DNA of 64,000 nt from Rhexocercosporidium sp. MPI-PUGE-AT-0058 (taxonomy: Eukaryota > Ascomycota > Leotiomycetes > Helotiales), in NCBI GenBank assembly GCA_020746875.1, contig JAGTJL010000016.1:124001-188000 (forward strand). The letters run 5' to 3'. A program made the translations under genes and the position numbers. Shown here in pieces: positions 43,044 to 54,838 of this stretch (its first letter is position 1; every line of letters begins with the position of its first letter). The notes under the pieces are model-generated. The model did not search any database and was not told the origin of the DNA. It was given only the letters and a program-made list of their open reading frames with translations.

Positions 43044-46000
43044 ATGGTGGACAAGAAAAAGCCTAGGCGCGGACGATCAGGAACAAGATCTGATCCACTC
43101 GCACCAGAGGCTTCAGTGCCACAAGTCGTCATTCCGTCACTCTCGAACACGACTTCATCTTCCTCTCGGGCTAGAACATCTGCGAGAGCAAAGACCAAGG
43201 CAGTAGAAGCAGAGAGAGAAGCCCAGACAATCAACCCTCTCCATGCCGAACCAAAGAATAAGCCAACTTCGTTCAAGTCAGGATCGGCTCCTTTGATAAC
43301 TGAAGATTCGTCCTCCTCAACGATTCCTAACACCCGCAAACCCTCTGCTGCACGAACACCTCTTCCCAGTTCTCCAATGAAGCGGAAGGGTGGGCCAATG
43401 GTGGAATCACAGGCAGCCTCTTCATCCTCTTCTGGAGTCCCGAACCGCGGTCCCAGTACCCGGAAGGCGGTAGCAAGAGTCCACACAGGACCAAACTTAG
43501 GGCGTGCCAGAGTTCAAACAATGGTACCTGCACCCAGTAATCTCTCATTCCAATTTGGTGTTTCAGATCAGGCTTCAGCTGGAGGTGAGAACACCCAATT
43601 TTCAACCGAAGCTCTGCCCGACTACTCCAATATCAACTTCGCCTCGCTAGCGGAGAAGGTGATGACCAACAAAGTGCCCTTGAATGAATTGAGTCTTTTG
43701 GCGCCTAGTCTTTTTGCGGGTGAAAAGGGTACTGGAATCAAGAGATCAATTGAACAATACCGGTCGAAGCAGCAACCGTTTGGCGAAACCAATCCTGGAT
43801 TCCAGGCATTTTCCCAGAGCCTACAGCCTCAGTCCTCGCTGAACGCGAACTCGGCACAAATACCTTCATCGAATCAACGAACTCAACCTCAGCTTGTTGC
43901 CCCACGAATCCCTGAGCATTTCAACAACCCCAAACTCGCTCCAACACCAACACATACAGTGGTTCAGGGCGTACGCAACACTCCTCCATACCAGCGAGCA
44001 TCGATCCCACAGCTTCAAGTGCCAAACCTTACGCAGAAATTGCAGCCCACTGAAGATCTGCAGCCGTTCCAAAGCAGCGCGCCGTACGTTTCCCTGTACT
44101 CTACTAAGCACTCGTTCTCGTTCCCACAAACATATCTTGATGCAGATCCCTCAACTCGGCGCAGATTGTCTCCTCCACAAGGCTCATCGAGATTAGCTGA
44201 TAACAACCCGCCCCCTCATGCTGTCCAGCCAAGTACACAACAGCTGCGCAACCATCCTGACTTGCCATTCCCGTCGACCACGCAGTTGAACAGCTACCAG
44301 CCAGCAACATCGAGAGCAACTGGGAACAGTACAGCTTCCGCTCTGCCACAGCAGTTTGCACAACAACAAAAGGCCGCGTCAGGTACTCCATCTACACCAC
44401 TGCCACAGTCAACTCGTACTTCGAAATTACCAGGCCTCGCAGATACCAGTGCAGCTGCTCGTCTTCCACAGGAGATTGCCCAACAACCACCCATTCGATT
44501 CGTTCCGCGGATCGCAATCCCCAAGGCATATCCTTCTCCACAAGCATCGGAAGTGGGTAATCGACCACCTGCCATTGATCGCGTGTCTTCTCTACCAGGG
44601 TCCAGCGCCTCGGGTTCAATTCAAGTAGATTCTGATTCTGACGCCGATTATCCTCCTATTAGGACAGTCAAACACCAGATATCAGGATCCAGAACAGCTG
44701 GACCTCAAGTTATGTTGGACATGGGAGGTAACACACCAGTAGCTTCTCGTCCAGAGGCGCTGACTGCGGGTAATCTCGGTCTATCAGGCCTCAATACTGA
44801 ATCATCATCGTCGCAGCCCCATCCCAGCTCGTTGATCGATGGAGGTTCAGGTTCTCTTCCACCTTCCTCTCAGTCGACAGAGCCAGCACAGCCTGAAGGA
44901 TCTGCCTTTGCAGCATCCGCCATTACTCATGATCCAACCCAGAACCTGGAGTCAGCCGCTGAAGCACGCCCAATTGCAACCGCAGAGCAAGTAATGGCCT
45001 CAGAGTTGAGCGAGCAAGAAAAGGAGGTTAGACGTCAGAACCTGAAGGCCCCACGCAGACGATCAAATCGCCTTGTATCTCGCAACCATGCAGAGCTTGA
45101 TCCACCCCAGGTCAAGATATCCAGAGACGATGTTGATCGGGTTCTCTACGGAGTTGCAAGAGAGGTAAGTCCACCGGTTTCTTTTTGTCAAGACCTGGCC
45201 TCATTCCAATTGGACTAAGTTCGAGCGTTCTTACTTTGACGCTTTATACCGAATATTATCATTCATGCTAACTCAATTCAAGATTCTAGGAATGTTGCAA
45301 GGACAAGTCCGCAAGCGCAACCTGGACGAGTACACCCTCATCGTGAACAACTGGCAAGATAGAACCGACTACGTCAACATCTTCCACCTCCCCGTCTCGC
45401 ATGCCGCCCAGAACGGACTCGACATCGGCCACATTCTCGTTGAGCGTGCCTTCCAGACCGACCAATTCTGGGTTCTCCCCGCTCTTGCACGTATGATGGC
45501 GAACTTGGAAGAGGGTGCTGATGGATTCCTTCAGAAAATGACCGCTGCTGATCATGCCGAGCTTCAGGAGTGGGGAATTGCATCGTGGACCTACACCCAA
45601 CAAGCTACGAAGGCTTTCTCCGAGCGTGCTAAGGAGGTCATTGGTAAGTGATGCAACAAGACACCCGCAAAGAGGCTTGCTAACAAGAGTGCAGTCGCTG
45701 CTGCTTGTGTTGGTCAAGCTGCCTATGCTGCTGAGCGTCGCCCAGAGAACCCTCCAGCTCGAGAGATCATTTACGAAGGTCGCGTTGATGGAGACGATCT
45801 CGATCCCTTCCTTGCCGCTGCTCGTGCTGGTGCTGGCTTTGAAGAAATCGCCCCCGGAGCTCCTATTCCCGAGCAATACATGGCTGGAGGTACTGGCGCG
45901 GACAACATTGATCTTACACAGGCCGACTATGCTGCAAATAATGCTATGTGGGCTGCTGGAGGATTTGGCCCTTTTGCTCCAGGCGAGATGGGTGGACCTG

Positions 46001-46044
46001 AGTGTGGCTTTGGATTGGATCCTACTCCTTTCAGAAGACTTTGA
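43044..46044 (+). CDS. Large, mostly disordered protein with a conserved-looking C-terminal helical region
   Basis: Three exons, 43044-45164, 45283-45643 and 45695-46044, give 943 residues. The 118-nt first intron must end at AAG 45280-45282, because the TAG at 45288 is out of frame; the second intron is 51 nt. Residues 1-690 are rich in Ser, Pro, Gln and Thr with basic patches near the start (DKKKPRRGRSGTRS), typical of nuclear or scaffold proteins without fixed structure. From about 690 the protein becomes ordered: ILGMLQGQVRKRNLDEY, VNNWQDRTDYVNIFHLPV, ILVERAFQTDQFWVLPALAR, then an Ala/Gly/Pro-rich end. I do not recognise the domain. No signal peptide or membrane helix is seen. Length and splice consistency argue for a real gene. 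Confidence 0.75.
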
Positions 46045-46967
46045 TGAGCGACCGTTTTGATGTTGGAGACGGGGAGCTCTTGGCCAGTGTTTTGAGATGA
46101 CTTCATTCGGAATCCTTAGGAGGAAGATCATGGACGAGGGCTCTTTTCTCATATCAATCGATGGATAGATTGAGGTTGGATTGAAATGTATTGTATGATT
46201 AGTTTCTCGCATAGTTGGAGGAGAAAATGATGGACGAGGGTTATTTTTTCATATCGATGATGAATCCATGGAAGTATGGATGGAAGAATCGATGGGAGCA
46301 TGGATTGTTGAACTGTGGTTCGGATTGTATTGTAGGATTACGTGGAGAGACTTGATTAGATGAGTTAAATGATCATAAATGTAATCCGGGTGTTGGGTGG
46401 ATGTGATGTGATACAGTAATCGGTATTTATTGAAGCAACGTTTAGAAGTAGTAGGTTGGAGAGCAAACATGAAGTGAGATAGGGGCAAAGCTTGGGTTTC
46501 TTCATCAGCTGTTATGACGCTGTGTGGATTCGGAGTTTTGAAGGTGGAGATTCGCAATGCTTTCGGAACCTTAAGTCCATAGGATTCGCGGTGAGAGGTA
46601 GGAGAAGCTGTAAAGTATGCCGGTTCAATTACCCTTTTATTTGGACATCACTTTACTATATTTCCATCCTGTGAACGTGCTTGGTGGATAGATCTCGGGA
46701 AATTTTATTCCTAGGCAAAGAAGTTTTCATTCGAGGAGTATCAAGTCAATAACCGCTGACTTCACTTGTCTAAAAATCATCAGCTTCTCCTCTGCGGTCT
46801 GGTATTCTCTCAAATTCAACTTACCTTCTACTTACCTAATCATCTTTCCAAACACGAGCTCACCCTATTAATGAAGAACATTTTTCTCCCACCTGAGTTA
46901 CGATAGTTTCTCAAAAGACACTTTCCGTCAAGATCAGACCTTCCTGATTTCCACACCCCAAGAAACC
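46045..46967. other. Intergenic with a 44-bp direct repeat
   Basis: No gene recognised. Direct copies at about 46121-46164 and 46217-46260 share atggacgaggg and ttttctcatatc-type words; they lie in the probable 3' untranslated region of the preceding gene. Confidence 0.45.
46121..46260. repeat. 44-bp direct duplication in a 3' flank
   Basis: Two copies about 96 bp apart, each reading agga.ga..atgatggacgaggg (one base variant) and then tt.tttcatatc. Likely a local tandem-type duplication. Confidence 0.6.
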
Positions 46968-48236
46968 ATGTCACCAACAACCTCAATGAAGCGACTCGGC
47001 CTAGGTCGTCCTATACCAATAAGACCATGTGCTCTTGCTCCATCATCGTTAACTTCATCCCCCTCAACTCTCTCAACTTCAACTTCAAGCTCGACAACCA
47101 TATCTATACCAAAAACGCTACTTCCCCACACCCTGTCTCAAACACCTGTTCACTTCCTCGCCCACACTCGTCGAAAGGACAAGAGCACCCACCATCACCA
47201 ATTCACTGGTCCTCAACATCTCCTCAAAATCCGAAAGCGTAGAAACCGAAACGGGAAGAAACCCCCACCAAACGTCCCAATTATCATGTCCCAAGCAGCT
47301 CTAAATGCCAGGTCAGGAACGATGTTTAAGAATTTAGGTGAGAGTTTAAGTTTAGAGGAGGGGCGAGATGAGGATGTGAGGGAGTACTTGGAGGGGGTGC
47401 AGATGGGACATGTGGATGAGTTTGTGGGGATGTTTTTTGGGTTGGTAAGTTTGAGTTTCTTTGTTTTCTTTGGTTGGATCCGCTGGGACATGGACGCCCT
47501 CTTTTTTATTTGGGGGGGTTCTGAATGTTCTGCTTTGGGGAGTATGAGGATGTGAGATATAATGGAGAAGGTATCATTTGAAGATCAATCTCTATTGAGA
47601 AAAAGGAACGGGATGTTTCCGAAAGACAATAACAGCTCGTCAAATCCTCGCTCGCAAAAAATCTTCCAACTAACCACAACCACACAGGGCCTCCTCCGCA
47701 GCGACATCCCCATCCCCAGATCTGACTCCACTCACCCTTCAGAAGACGAAACCAACCGCCTCGCCTTAATCTTCCACACCTGGCTCGCCATCGCCAACAA
47801 CTCACCCACACCCAAGCCCTCAATCCTCCTCGCCAAATCCCACGGGCACATCCTAGGACGACAGTTACTAGCGGCATGCCTTAATAAAGGTGTGGACGCA
47901 CTATCGCTTTATCATCTAGTACAAGACGTGGCAGACTTTTATTCCGAGTATTGTCAAGATTTGGAGGTGGAGGCTAAGAGGGTGGTTTGGGAGCGAGGTG
48001 ATGCTGACGAGGATGGAGAGACAGACGAAGGGTTGGAAGGGAATGAGAAATGGGGTAAACATCCTAGAGGAATGGGGAGGTTGTTGAAATTGGTGTTGGG
48101 GAGGGACAGAGTGGGCGTTGATATTCCAGGTTGGGGACCGCTGATTCGGAATGCGAATAAGATGTTTGCTTTGATGCATGGTGCTACTAAGGAGATTGGG
48201 GGGATGTTGAAGAGGGCGGCGGAGAGTGGTATTTGA
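46968..48236 (+). CDS. Hypothetical protein, two exons
   Basis: Exons 46968-47444 and 47688-48236 (243-nt intron, phase 0) give 341 residues. The N-terminus is Ser/Thr/Pro-rich with arginines and few acidic residues (MSPTTSMKRLGLGRPIPIRP), which could act as a mitochondrial presequence. The stretch QHLLKIRKRRNRNGKK is basic. The C-terminal half is helical: ALIFHTWLAIAN, ILLAKSHGHILGRQLLAACL, DALSLYHLVQDVADFYSEY, KRVVWERGDADED, WGPLIRNANKMFALMHG. I do not recognise a family. The intron is longer than its neighbours and its 3' part is itself open, so the exon border may need revision. A gene here is likely; details are not. Confidence 0.6.
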
Positions 48237-49042
48237 GCTGGATGAGATAGCGGGGTGTTGACTGGTTAGCTGGAGTTTATCAGCGATCGGTTGAAGGTTG
48301 GAGATATGGTTTAGTTTGAATGGGATGGGAAATGCTGGATCAGGATGCGAGACTGCGGATAGGTATCTATGAGTTCTCGACTCCTGGCTTGTGGCTAGTA
48401 ATTACTTGTTAGCATGGCATAAGTAGACCAGTCTGGTTTCCTGATCGAAACCAACATAACATCCGATGCGTAAAGCATACAATTAAATGAGACCCTAAGA
48501 GAAAGCTACTTCTTTTAGCTCCATCATCTACCTTCTCTCCTATCGTTGTGAAACTTCGTAAGATTCGTTTCTACTTGTTCTTGAACTCTGAGCTCTGTCT
48601 CTTGACATCGATGATAAAACATGGGAAATATGGAAATGCATCGTGAGAGATACTTTGAGGTGGAGACGCTTGACTTCGAGGATACCCGGAGAAAGAACAG
48701 AGTCTGAGAACGAAGGACTGAAAAACACCAGAAAAATAAATCCATGCTCACTCGACGCTCGTGATACACGGATTATTATTGTATTATTCTACCAGAACCA
48801 CATTCCCTAGAACTTGTTCTTCATATCATATGTACCACCATATCTGTATGGCGCCAAAAAAAACCAATAGCTCGCTGAAAGTATAGACATTGAACAAAAA
48901 GAAAAAAAAGAAACAGAATATGCATGTCCGTCTACTTAGCAAACAGAAAAACACCAGACGCCACGCCTAGTATGAACACGAACGAGATGTGTATATGAGC
49001 CCATAGAAACGCTTCTTGCAACTGATATACCAATCTCCAGAA
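48237..49042. other. Convergent intergenic region, nothing recognised
   Basis: Lies between two converging 3' ends. Short antisense open frames at 48524-48769 have no motif. An A-rich tract (gaacaaaaagaaaaaaaagaaac) is at about 48892-48914. Confidence 0.4.
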
Positions 49043-50090
49043 TCAGCAACATCCTCTATTCCGCCTCCGGCTGCCACTGAGTGTGAAGACTTCCTCCCAC
49101 TCTCGCATTCCACCTAACGTCCCACCACCCAAACCCCACCCATTCCTGCTCTTAGGTTTCCTCCTCCTTCTTGCTCCTTCATCAACAGTCATTCCACTCT
49201 TAACACTCGCTCCGTCGCCGTCTCCCTGCCATCCCCCGTCGCCGTACTGTATCCCACTCATGGGATCATCGGGATCTATTTCCCCCAGCTCGATTTTCGT
49301 CAAGATCATCCTGGCCAACCTGTTGAATACCTCATCGACATTATCTCCACTCAGTGCTGACACTTCAACTGATACCGGGACGTTGTTGCTGCTTGCCCAC
49401 TTCGAAGCTTCTTCCGCGCTGACTTCCCTCCCATCCGGCGCCACACTAGCCCGTAATTGTGTCCCTAATCCCAAACTCGACGATGTCACCGAACCGCCAG
49501 CGTTGAAAGGAAATGACGAAGCCTTGCTACTCACGCTCGACGGTGTAGCAGGTGGTAAAGACGAAGAACTCGTATCAATCAATGTTCCACTATCCGCCAA
49601 ATCGGCCTTGTTCCCCGCAAGAAGCAGGGTCAAATTTGGGGAAGCAAGTGCTCGAGCATCATTCATGAATGAGGGGAGGGCTGTGAAGGTATTGTGCGAA
49701 GTGATGTCGTAGACTAGGATTGCGCCTGCAGCGCCGCGGTAATAGGATCTCGAGACGGAGCGGAATCGTTCTGTGCCTGCTGTATCCCAAAGCTGGGGGG
49801 ATTCATTAGCTGGGCTTCTTTTGGAGAGACAGAGAGGGGTAGGGTAGGGTGTACTTGAAGTTTTATCCGTTTCCTCCTTGCTCCAGTCCCAACTCTTATT
49901 ATCTTGCTTGCGAACTCTACGCCTATGGTCTGCGACGATACGATCCTCCATTCGTTCTTGACGAAGCGATGGAGGAGACAGGATCTAGTTGAGAGTGTCA
50001 ATACCGTCTTCTCTACCGAAGGTATCTTTACTCGTACTTGCCACTTCCACTCGGTCCTAGTAGGATGATCTTCGCGAGGTAATCGTACAT
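49043..50090 (-). CDS. Rab-family GTPase, Rab4-like
   Basis: Three exons, complement(50038-50090, 49855-49984, 49043-49792), give 310 residues. Introns are 53 and 62 nt, and the first splits the P-loop. G-box motifs: G1 GPSGSGKS (12-19), G2 threonine in [14 protein letters not shown]3 [21 protein letters not shown]4 LAGNKADL, G5 [10 protein letters not shown]. The C-terminus RRRNRGCC is a double-cysteine geranylgeranylation site. The effector/switch sequence resembles Rab4, an early-endosome recycling Rab. Most Rabs have about 200-220 residues. The extra length is a Ser/Gly-rich insert of about 50 residues between G4 and the [11 protein letters not shown] helix, plus a basic, Gly-rich C-terminal linker. 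Neither insert interrupts the fold, so the protein should be functional. Confidence 0.9.
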
Positions 50091-50545
50091 GCTGCCCAGT
50101 TCCTATCGATCCCACGAACCATCAGTATATGTATTTCTCCTATCGCGCTAAAGCCGGGCAAGTCAACAAACCTGATCGCGCGCCGTCCCTCCTGACTCGT
50201 CGCTCGCTGCGGATGATCTCCTTGGGCGCACCATCTTGTATTTCTCCCTGTGTCTCTGCAGCGGATATGTTTCTCGTTCGTCGTTGCTTGTCGTCTCGCA
50301 GAAATCCTCCCTCACTTAGTTCGTGGTCGTCATTTCAAGCGTCAGATCCCTGCTGTTGAACTGTGAAATGCACGACGTCGTTGTCTTATCGTCGTCGGCG
50401 TTTGAGGTTCACAGGAACCGACACTAGCCGTTTCGAGCAACGTGGGATGGGTGAGATGAGCCGAGGCTGTTTGTTTGATGACCTTTCTTTTTATCGCACT
50501 GTCATAACCTCTTTTTCTATTCTATTCAATAACACAGAATTCAAC
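50091..50545. promoter_or_regulatory. Divergent promoter region between Rab4-like and SDR genes
   Basis: 455 bp between head-to-head starts. A pyrimidine-rich stretch (cctctttttctattctattc) precedes the SDR ATG. No specific site is assigned. Confidence 0.4.
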
Positions 50546-51742
50546 ATGAAGATCGAAGGTAGAACATTCGTTGTATCTGGCGGGTAAGCTCTCCCCTCAT
50601 ATAATTGTGTAAAAAGCTGACACTGATCAGAGCATCCGGCCTTGGCCGAGCATGTGTCGAGGACATTTGCAGCAAGGGAGGATATGCAGCTATTCTTGAT
50701 ATGAACGAGGAGCTTGCGGCAGAAGTTGTCAAGGAGATCGGTGGTGGGAAGAGCAAGTTCTTCGAGGCGAATGTACTGGAAACGGAGAGTATTGCTTCTG
50801 CAGTCAAAAGTGCTCTGGCTTGGGTTAAGGAGACTGGGAAGGAGGTTGGCGGGGTTATTGCTGCTGCAGGGGTTTCTACTCCAGCCAAGGTTGGTTCATT
50901 CTTGCATATTTGTCGGCATTTATCTTTCTTTGCCTTCTAGTTACATTTCCCTTGGTTTCCCAAGTAAGTGCTTGATCTTCAAGGTTCAGTGGCCCTCAAG
51001 CTAAGAGAAAGCGGAAAGATCACAGACTGTCACGTGATAGCATACAGGTGTCTGAGCAGATGGTTCTGCACACCCTTGAGTGCCATATTGTTGCCTACGC
51101 ATAATCTCTACCGTAGATCAAGCTTTACCAATCTTCCCTATCCGCGCTTGAAGGTCAGACCTAGACTAACACACCCAGATCCTCGATCGCAACCTCAACC
51201 CCTTCTCCCTTGACGACTTCGACTTCGTGATGAACGTCAACGTCCGCGGAACCATCGATCTAATCCGCCAAGTTCTTCCTCACATCGCACGCACCACACC
51301 CGTGGGCGAAGACGGCGAGCGCGGCGTTGTTATCATGGTCGCGTCATCAGCAGCTTTCGATGGTCAACCAGGTCAAGTCGCCTACTCGGCTTCCAAGGGA
51401 GCTATTGCGTCGCTTACACTGCCGTTGACGAGAGATCTGGCGAGACATGGTATTAGGGTAGTTACTGTGGCGCCGAGTCTGTTTGATTCCAGGATGACAT
51501 CTATGATGAGTGATAAAGTTAGGGCCAGCTTGACGAGGGTTATGGAATTTCCATGTAAGAACTCTCAGCATCTGCTCGATTTCCTAGTCGTGTGTTCTTT
51601 GGAAGTTTGCTGACGAGGGATAGTGAGACCTGGCAAGCCGCATGAATTCGCCCAGCTGGTAACCCAGGGCATTGAGAACATCATGTTGAATGGCGTGGTG
51701 CTGAGACTTGACGGTGGCATGAGGATGCCAAGCAAGATGTAA
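50546..51742 (+). CDS. Short-chain dehydrogenase, 3-hydroxyacyl-CoA dehydrogenase type 2-like (HSD10)
   Basis: Four exons, 50546-50583, 50631-50889, 51179-51554 and 51624-51742, give 263 residues. Introns are 47, 289 and 69 nt. Motifs of classical SDRs: [15 protein letters not shown] (cofactor loop), AAILDMNEE (Asp binding NAD), [11 protein letters not shown] (NAG-type), the catalytic serine in [11 protein letters not shown], the YSASKGA Tyr-Lys pair, and [13 protein letters not shown]. The C-terminal [11 protein letters not shown] replaces the usual E.irlDGa.RM. The family oxidises 3-hydroxyacyl-CoA in mitochondrial branched-chain or fatty-acid breakdown and can take steroids. Here no obvious targeting peptide is seen. 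Intron 2 is about five times longer than normal for this window and starts with a weak GTTGGT donor, yet both flanking frames are in phase and homology is continuous. Confidence 0.88.
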
Positions 51743-53343
51743 CTGTTGTAATATTTGATAGGATGATTATGGCGATATTTTGCATTAGTTGAATATATTG
51801 TACACTTTCTCTTGGATCTGTTCTCTGTTGGTCCCGCCCTACTTGCCGCTTCGTGTCAATTCACTTCACCCTAGCAGTAGTGCAGACAATGAGTAAGTCT
51901 TCTATGTCACTATCTCCCAGTCAACTCTCTTGAGACTACGATAACTCATACCAATCCTTCCTCCTAAATGTAAATTCTACTTGTTATTCTATCGATCGGT
52001 GTAGGGTCGTGCGCTGCGAGAAGGTGATGTGTTGGAAAAAAAAACCTTGCACATGACACTGCAGAAGCTTCGAGTATCCTTGGAGGAGGAATGAGCCTAT
52101 CCCAATAATTTAAAATACAAATTAAGAATAATCTGACCCTTTGAAACTTTATTTCCAGCATTGTCACACGCGTTTCAACGACTTGACTCGTATGGAATTT
52201 ACAAAGGAGCGAGCCTCGGGTTCTCCTAGTTGAAACCCATACTTCCATCCGATGCGGGAGACATATACTCCTGAGTCACTTCCTCTATCTCGGAGATCCT
52301 TCCCTAGCAATGCTGTCTTCGATTCGGGACCCTTTCTAAGTTTCAATGCTGTGGGTGCAAATGCCAGCATGCCAGCCTAGATTTGTTTATGTCGCCTGAT
52401 GACTTTCCCCTCAATCCCTCCCCAAAGCTGCTCCAAAGTCTAGATATGAGATTTCTTGTAAAGTTTAAAACTGAAATAAGACAAGGAAAACAAAGCTTAG
52501 CAGCTGGTGTTAGATGACAGGTTAAGGTCAGCTAGATGTGTATTGGTGGAACAGTACATTCAGGGAGTACAGTCCCGGTAATGCCGGGTCTTTCACATCC
52601 CATGGTGTTCGTTAGATGCTTGCTTAAGGCTAACTCATTGCAAGCTGTGCAATCAGGATCTGTGAGCTGAGGAGGTTCGACCCATCCTCCTAGTATTTGT
52701 CGTCAGGCAAAAAAGCGCCAAGCCTCGCTTAAGAAGCCCCTTTCAACAGATCCGTTGATGATGTGAGGACGACAACCTAGCTCTACTCCATACCCAGATA
52801 TCAAAGGGATTTGAGCTTCATATCATCGCGGACAATTACGAGGGGAAACTAAACCCTCGAGATCCGTCTGCCTAAGGTGCTATCCTGTCTGGATGTAAGG
52901 TTGGGCACGAGCGGATGCTGCGAAAATCGGGTCTACGTCGGGAAGTCTTCAGTGATTGATGTTCATACTTCTGCTCCAGGATATCTCACGTCCAGTTATC
53001 GTGAGTTCTCAGCCTCTAATGCGAGTTCACAGCGAATGCAGCAAATATCTTCGCCTATTGATATTCCTAGAGCTAGAGCGCGGCTTCCCCGCAAACTTTG
53101 ACGGTCCGCTCCGGACGAGCGGTTGGGCTACATGCCTCCCATTGCAGCACATAAATCGTTGACGATATCCCTCACAACAGCTGAATCTTTGCTGGGAGCT
53201 TTATTTTAAAAGCCGTCGTACAACACAACTCTCCCCCAGACACCCTACGCGACCAATATGAACTACATTGGAGATCTTCCTCTCAACCTGATCGGCAAAG
53301 GTGCAGTGATTATCCATAGAGCAGCACATTAATATATTACTAA
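51743..53343. other. Intergenic, nothing recognised
   Basis: About 1.6 kb with only short open frames (51964-52370 -, 52877-53162 +) that lack motifs. No RNA gene was recognised; a tRNA-like B-box word near 52665 (ggttcgaccc) has no supporting stems. Confidence 0.4.
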
Positions 53344-54183
53344 ATGAGACAACCAGTTGCGATCGTAACATTCGCGTCTTCAGATCAAGGCGCGGCAATC
53401 TGTCGCGAGCTGCTGAATAGCAACGCAAACGTACTTGGAGTGGACAGTGCTCCGGCCCACAAGAGTACCGAGACGAGCAGAGCATCGCATTTCCAATTCT
53501 TCCAGTACGATCCGAAGGAACCTCTTACTGGCAAAGATCCACTCAACCATGCTGCAAAGATGTACATGAAGGATGATGTGGATTACTTTATTGATGTTGT
53601 GGGAACGGATGCTGCTTATACTACTGACTTGAGAAAAGAGGTCTTAGCAGTATTCAAGGAGAAAGGGAGTGGTTTGATCTTGACTGTTGCGCCTGTATCA
53701 GACTTTGGAGTAGACGCGGAACAGGAGCTGCTGAGAATTGCGGTACTTGATTGTTCTGAATGTTCTACTGACATGCTGGACAGCTGAGCACCACTCGTGA
53801 ACTGTTAAAGGAGTTGAAAGCCGGTGGTGTTCGTTGGAACTTGATCATTCTCAGTGGTACTTTCAATTCGAATTCCGAAACAGGACAGCCAACCATCAAT
53901 TCCTCTTGCAGGAGAAGCATCAAGCGCAAAAGCTGCCTCAGTACTCGACTCTGAGACAGAGGCTGCAATGAAGAAGCACATGCAAGCGCATGCGACTAGA
54001 CGGTACGAAAATGGCAACATGATCTAGAGGGGAATACTAATGATTTTTGCCAGGGAGACAAGTGGATACGCAGTGGAGCCAGAAAGAGATGTTGCGAACT
54101 TGGTGTTGTTCTTTTGTACAAAGGCTGGAGGCAGCGTTGAAAAGGCTCTGGTAAAGGGAAACGGTAGCTGTATCTCGTTTTAA
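53344..54183 (+). CDS. Short-chain dehydrogenase-like NAD(P)-binding protein, divergent
   Basis: Four exons, 53344-53742, 53784-53856, 53912-54002 and 54054-54183, give 230 residues. Introns are 41, 55 and 51 nt; the first is very short but has a CTGAC branch. The start reads QPVAIVTFASSDQGAAICRELL, an SDR cofactor loop in which the usual TGASSGIG is changed to TFASSDQG, so two glycines are lost. Next come NVLGVDSAPAH (aspartate after strand 2) and DYFIDVVGTDAAY (replacing the NNAG motif). The usual Tyr-x-x-x-Lys pair is not evident. The C-terminus has YAVEPERDVANLVLFFCT and GGSVEKALVKGNG, as in SDR tails that close the cofactor site. Probably a non-classical or inactive SDR. Substrate unknown. 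Confidence 0.68.
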
Positions 54184-54478
54184 TAATGGAAATGAAGTAC
54201 CTTTTCCCCCTTCTCTTCTTTTCTACAATCTGACTCGGACTAAACCCAAAGACATATTTGTCGCTCAGGGCGAGGATACCTCATAATCATGTTTACAATT
54301 GAATAAAGCAACAATCCCCCGATCCGGGTTAATATCTTGACCGTCAACTCGAGGGTGTTGAACTAAAATGAAGTTAGACCGAACTGAGTCGAGGAATATA
54401 TCCAGCTCGGACTTCGGGTAAAATGGAATAATCTCGGGACTCTTGGATTCGCTTAAAAATCAAAACAAAACAAAACGG

Positions 54479-54782
54479 CAAAAAGATAGTACGCTTTTAC
54501 CTCTGTACCAATTCCAGAACTGGTGAAGTATGGGAATTGAGCCTATTGCATAGAGGATTTGAAATGACATCTCAGAAAGGGGTCGGGAATCGTTAAAGTA
54601 TCTAAGGACCAACAAGGAACACGGTCAACACCCAGAAACTCGCTGATAATCAGACCGAGATGTCAAGCATGATTTCTTTGCAGGGGATTAATCTCGAAGT
54701 ATGCCAATGCCAACATTGACCAGCAATGCTATAGCTGGAATAGTACCAAGTGATCTTTACCCGCGCCACCACGCTTGCAACG
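54479..54782 (-). repeat. Dispersed repeat copy A (SINE-like, tRNA-box-containing)
   Basis: Direct relative of copy B at 54839-55125. Shared blocks on the plus strand are aaaaagat, ttttacctct, ttccagaactggtg, atgggaattga(a/g)cc, agaggattt, atcgttaaag, cccagaaactcgc and ccaccac..(t/c)gcaacg. On the minus strand the block around 54530 resembles a tRNA B box (ggctcaattccc) and the end near 54770 an A box (tggtggcgcgg). Confidence 0.65.
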
Positions 54783-54838
54783 TTTCAAGCTTGCTTATTT
54801 TGTTACGCATAGAGACGAGTGCCGAAGCCGCTAAATGG

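Noticed and set aside
43327..44619. Several minus-strand frames of 63-95 codons and one of 170
   Set aside because: Antisense to the long disordered coding sequence starting at 43044; no motif.
52655..52700. ggttcgaccc resembling a tRNA B box
   Set aside because: No T-stem pairing and no A box upstream.
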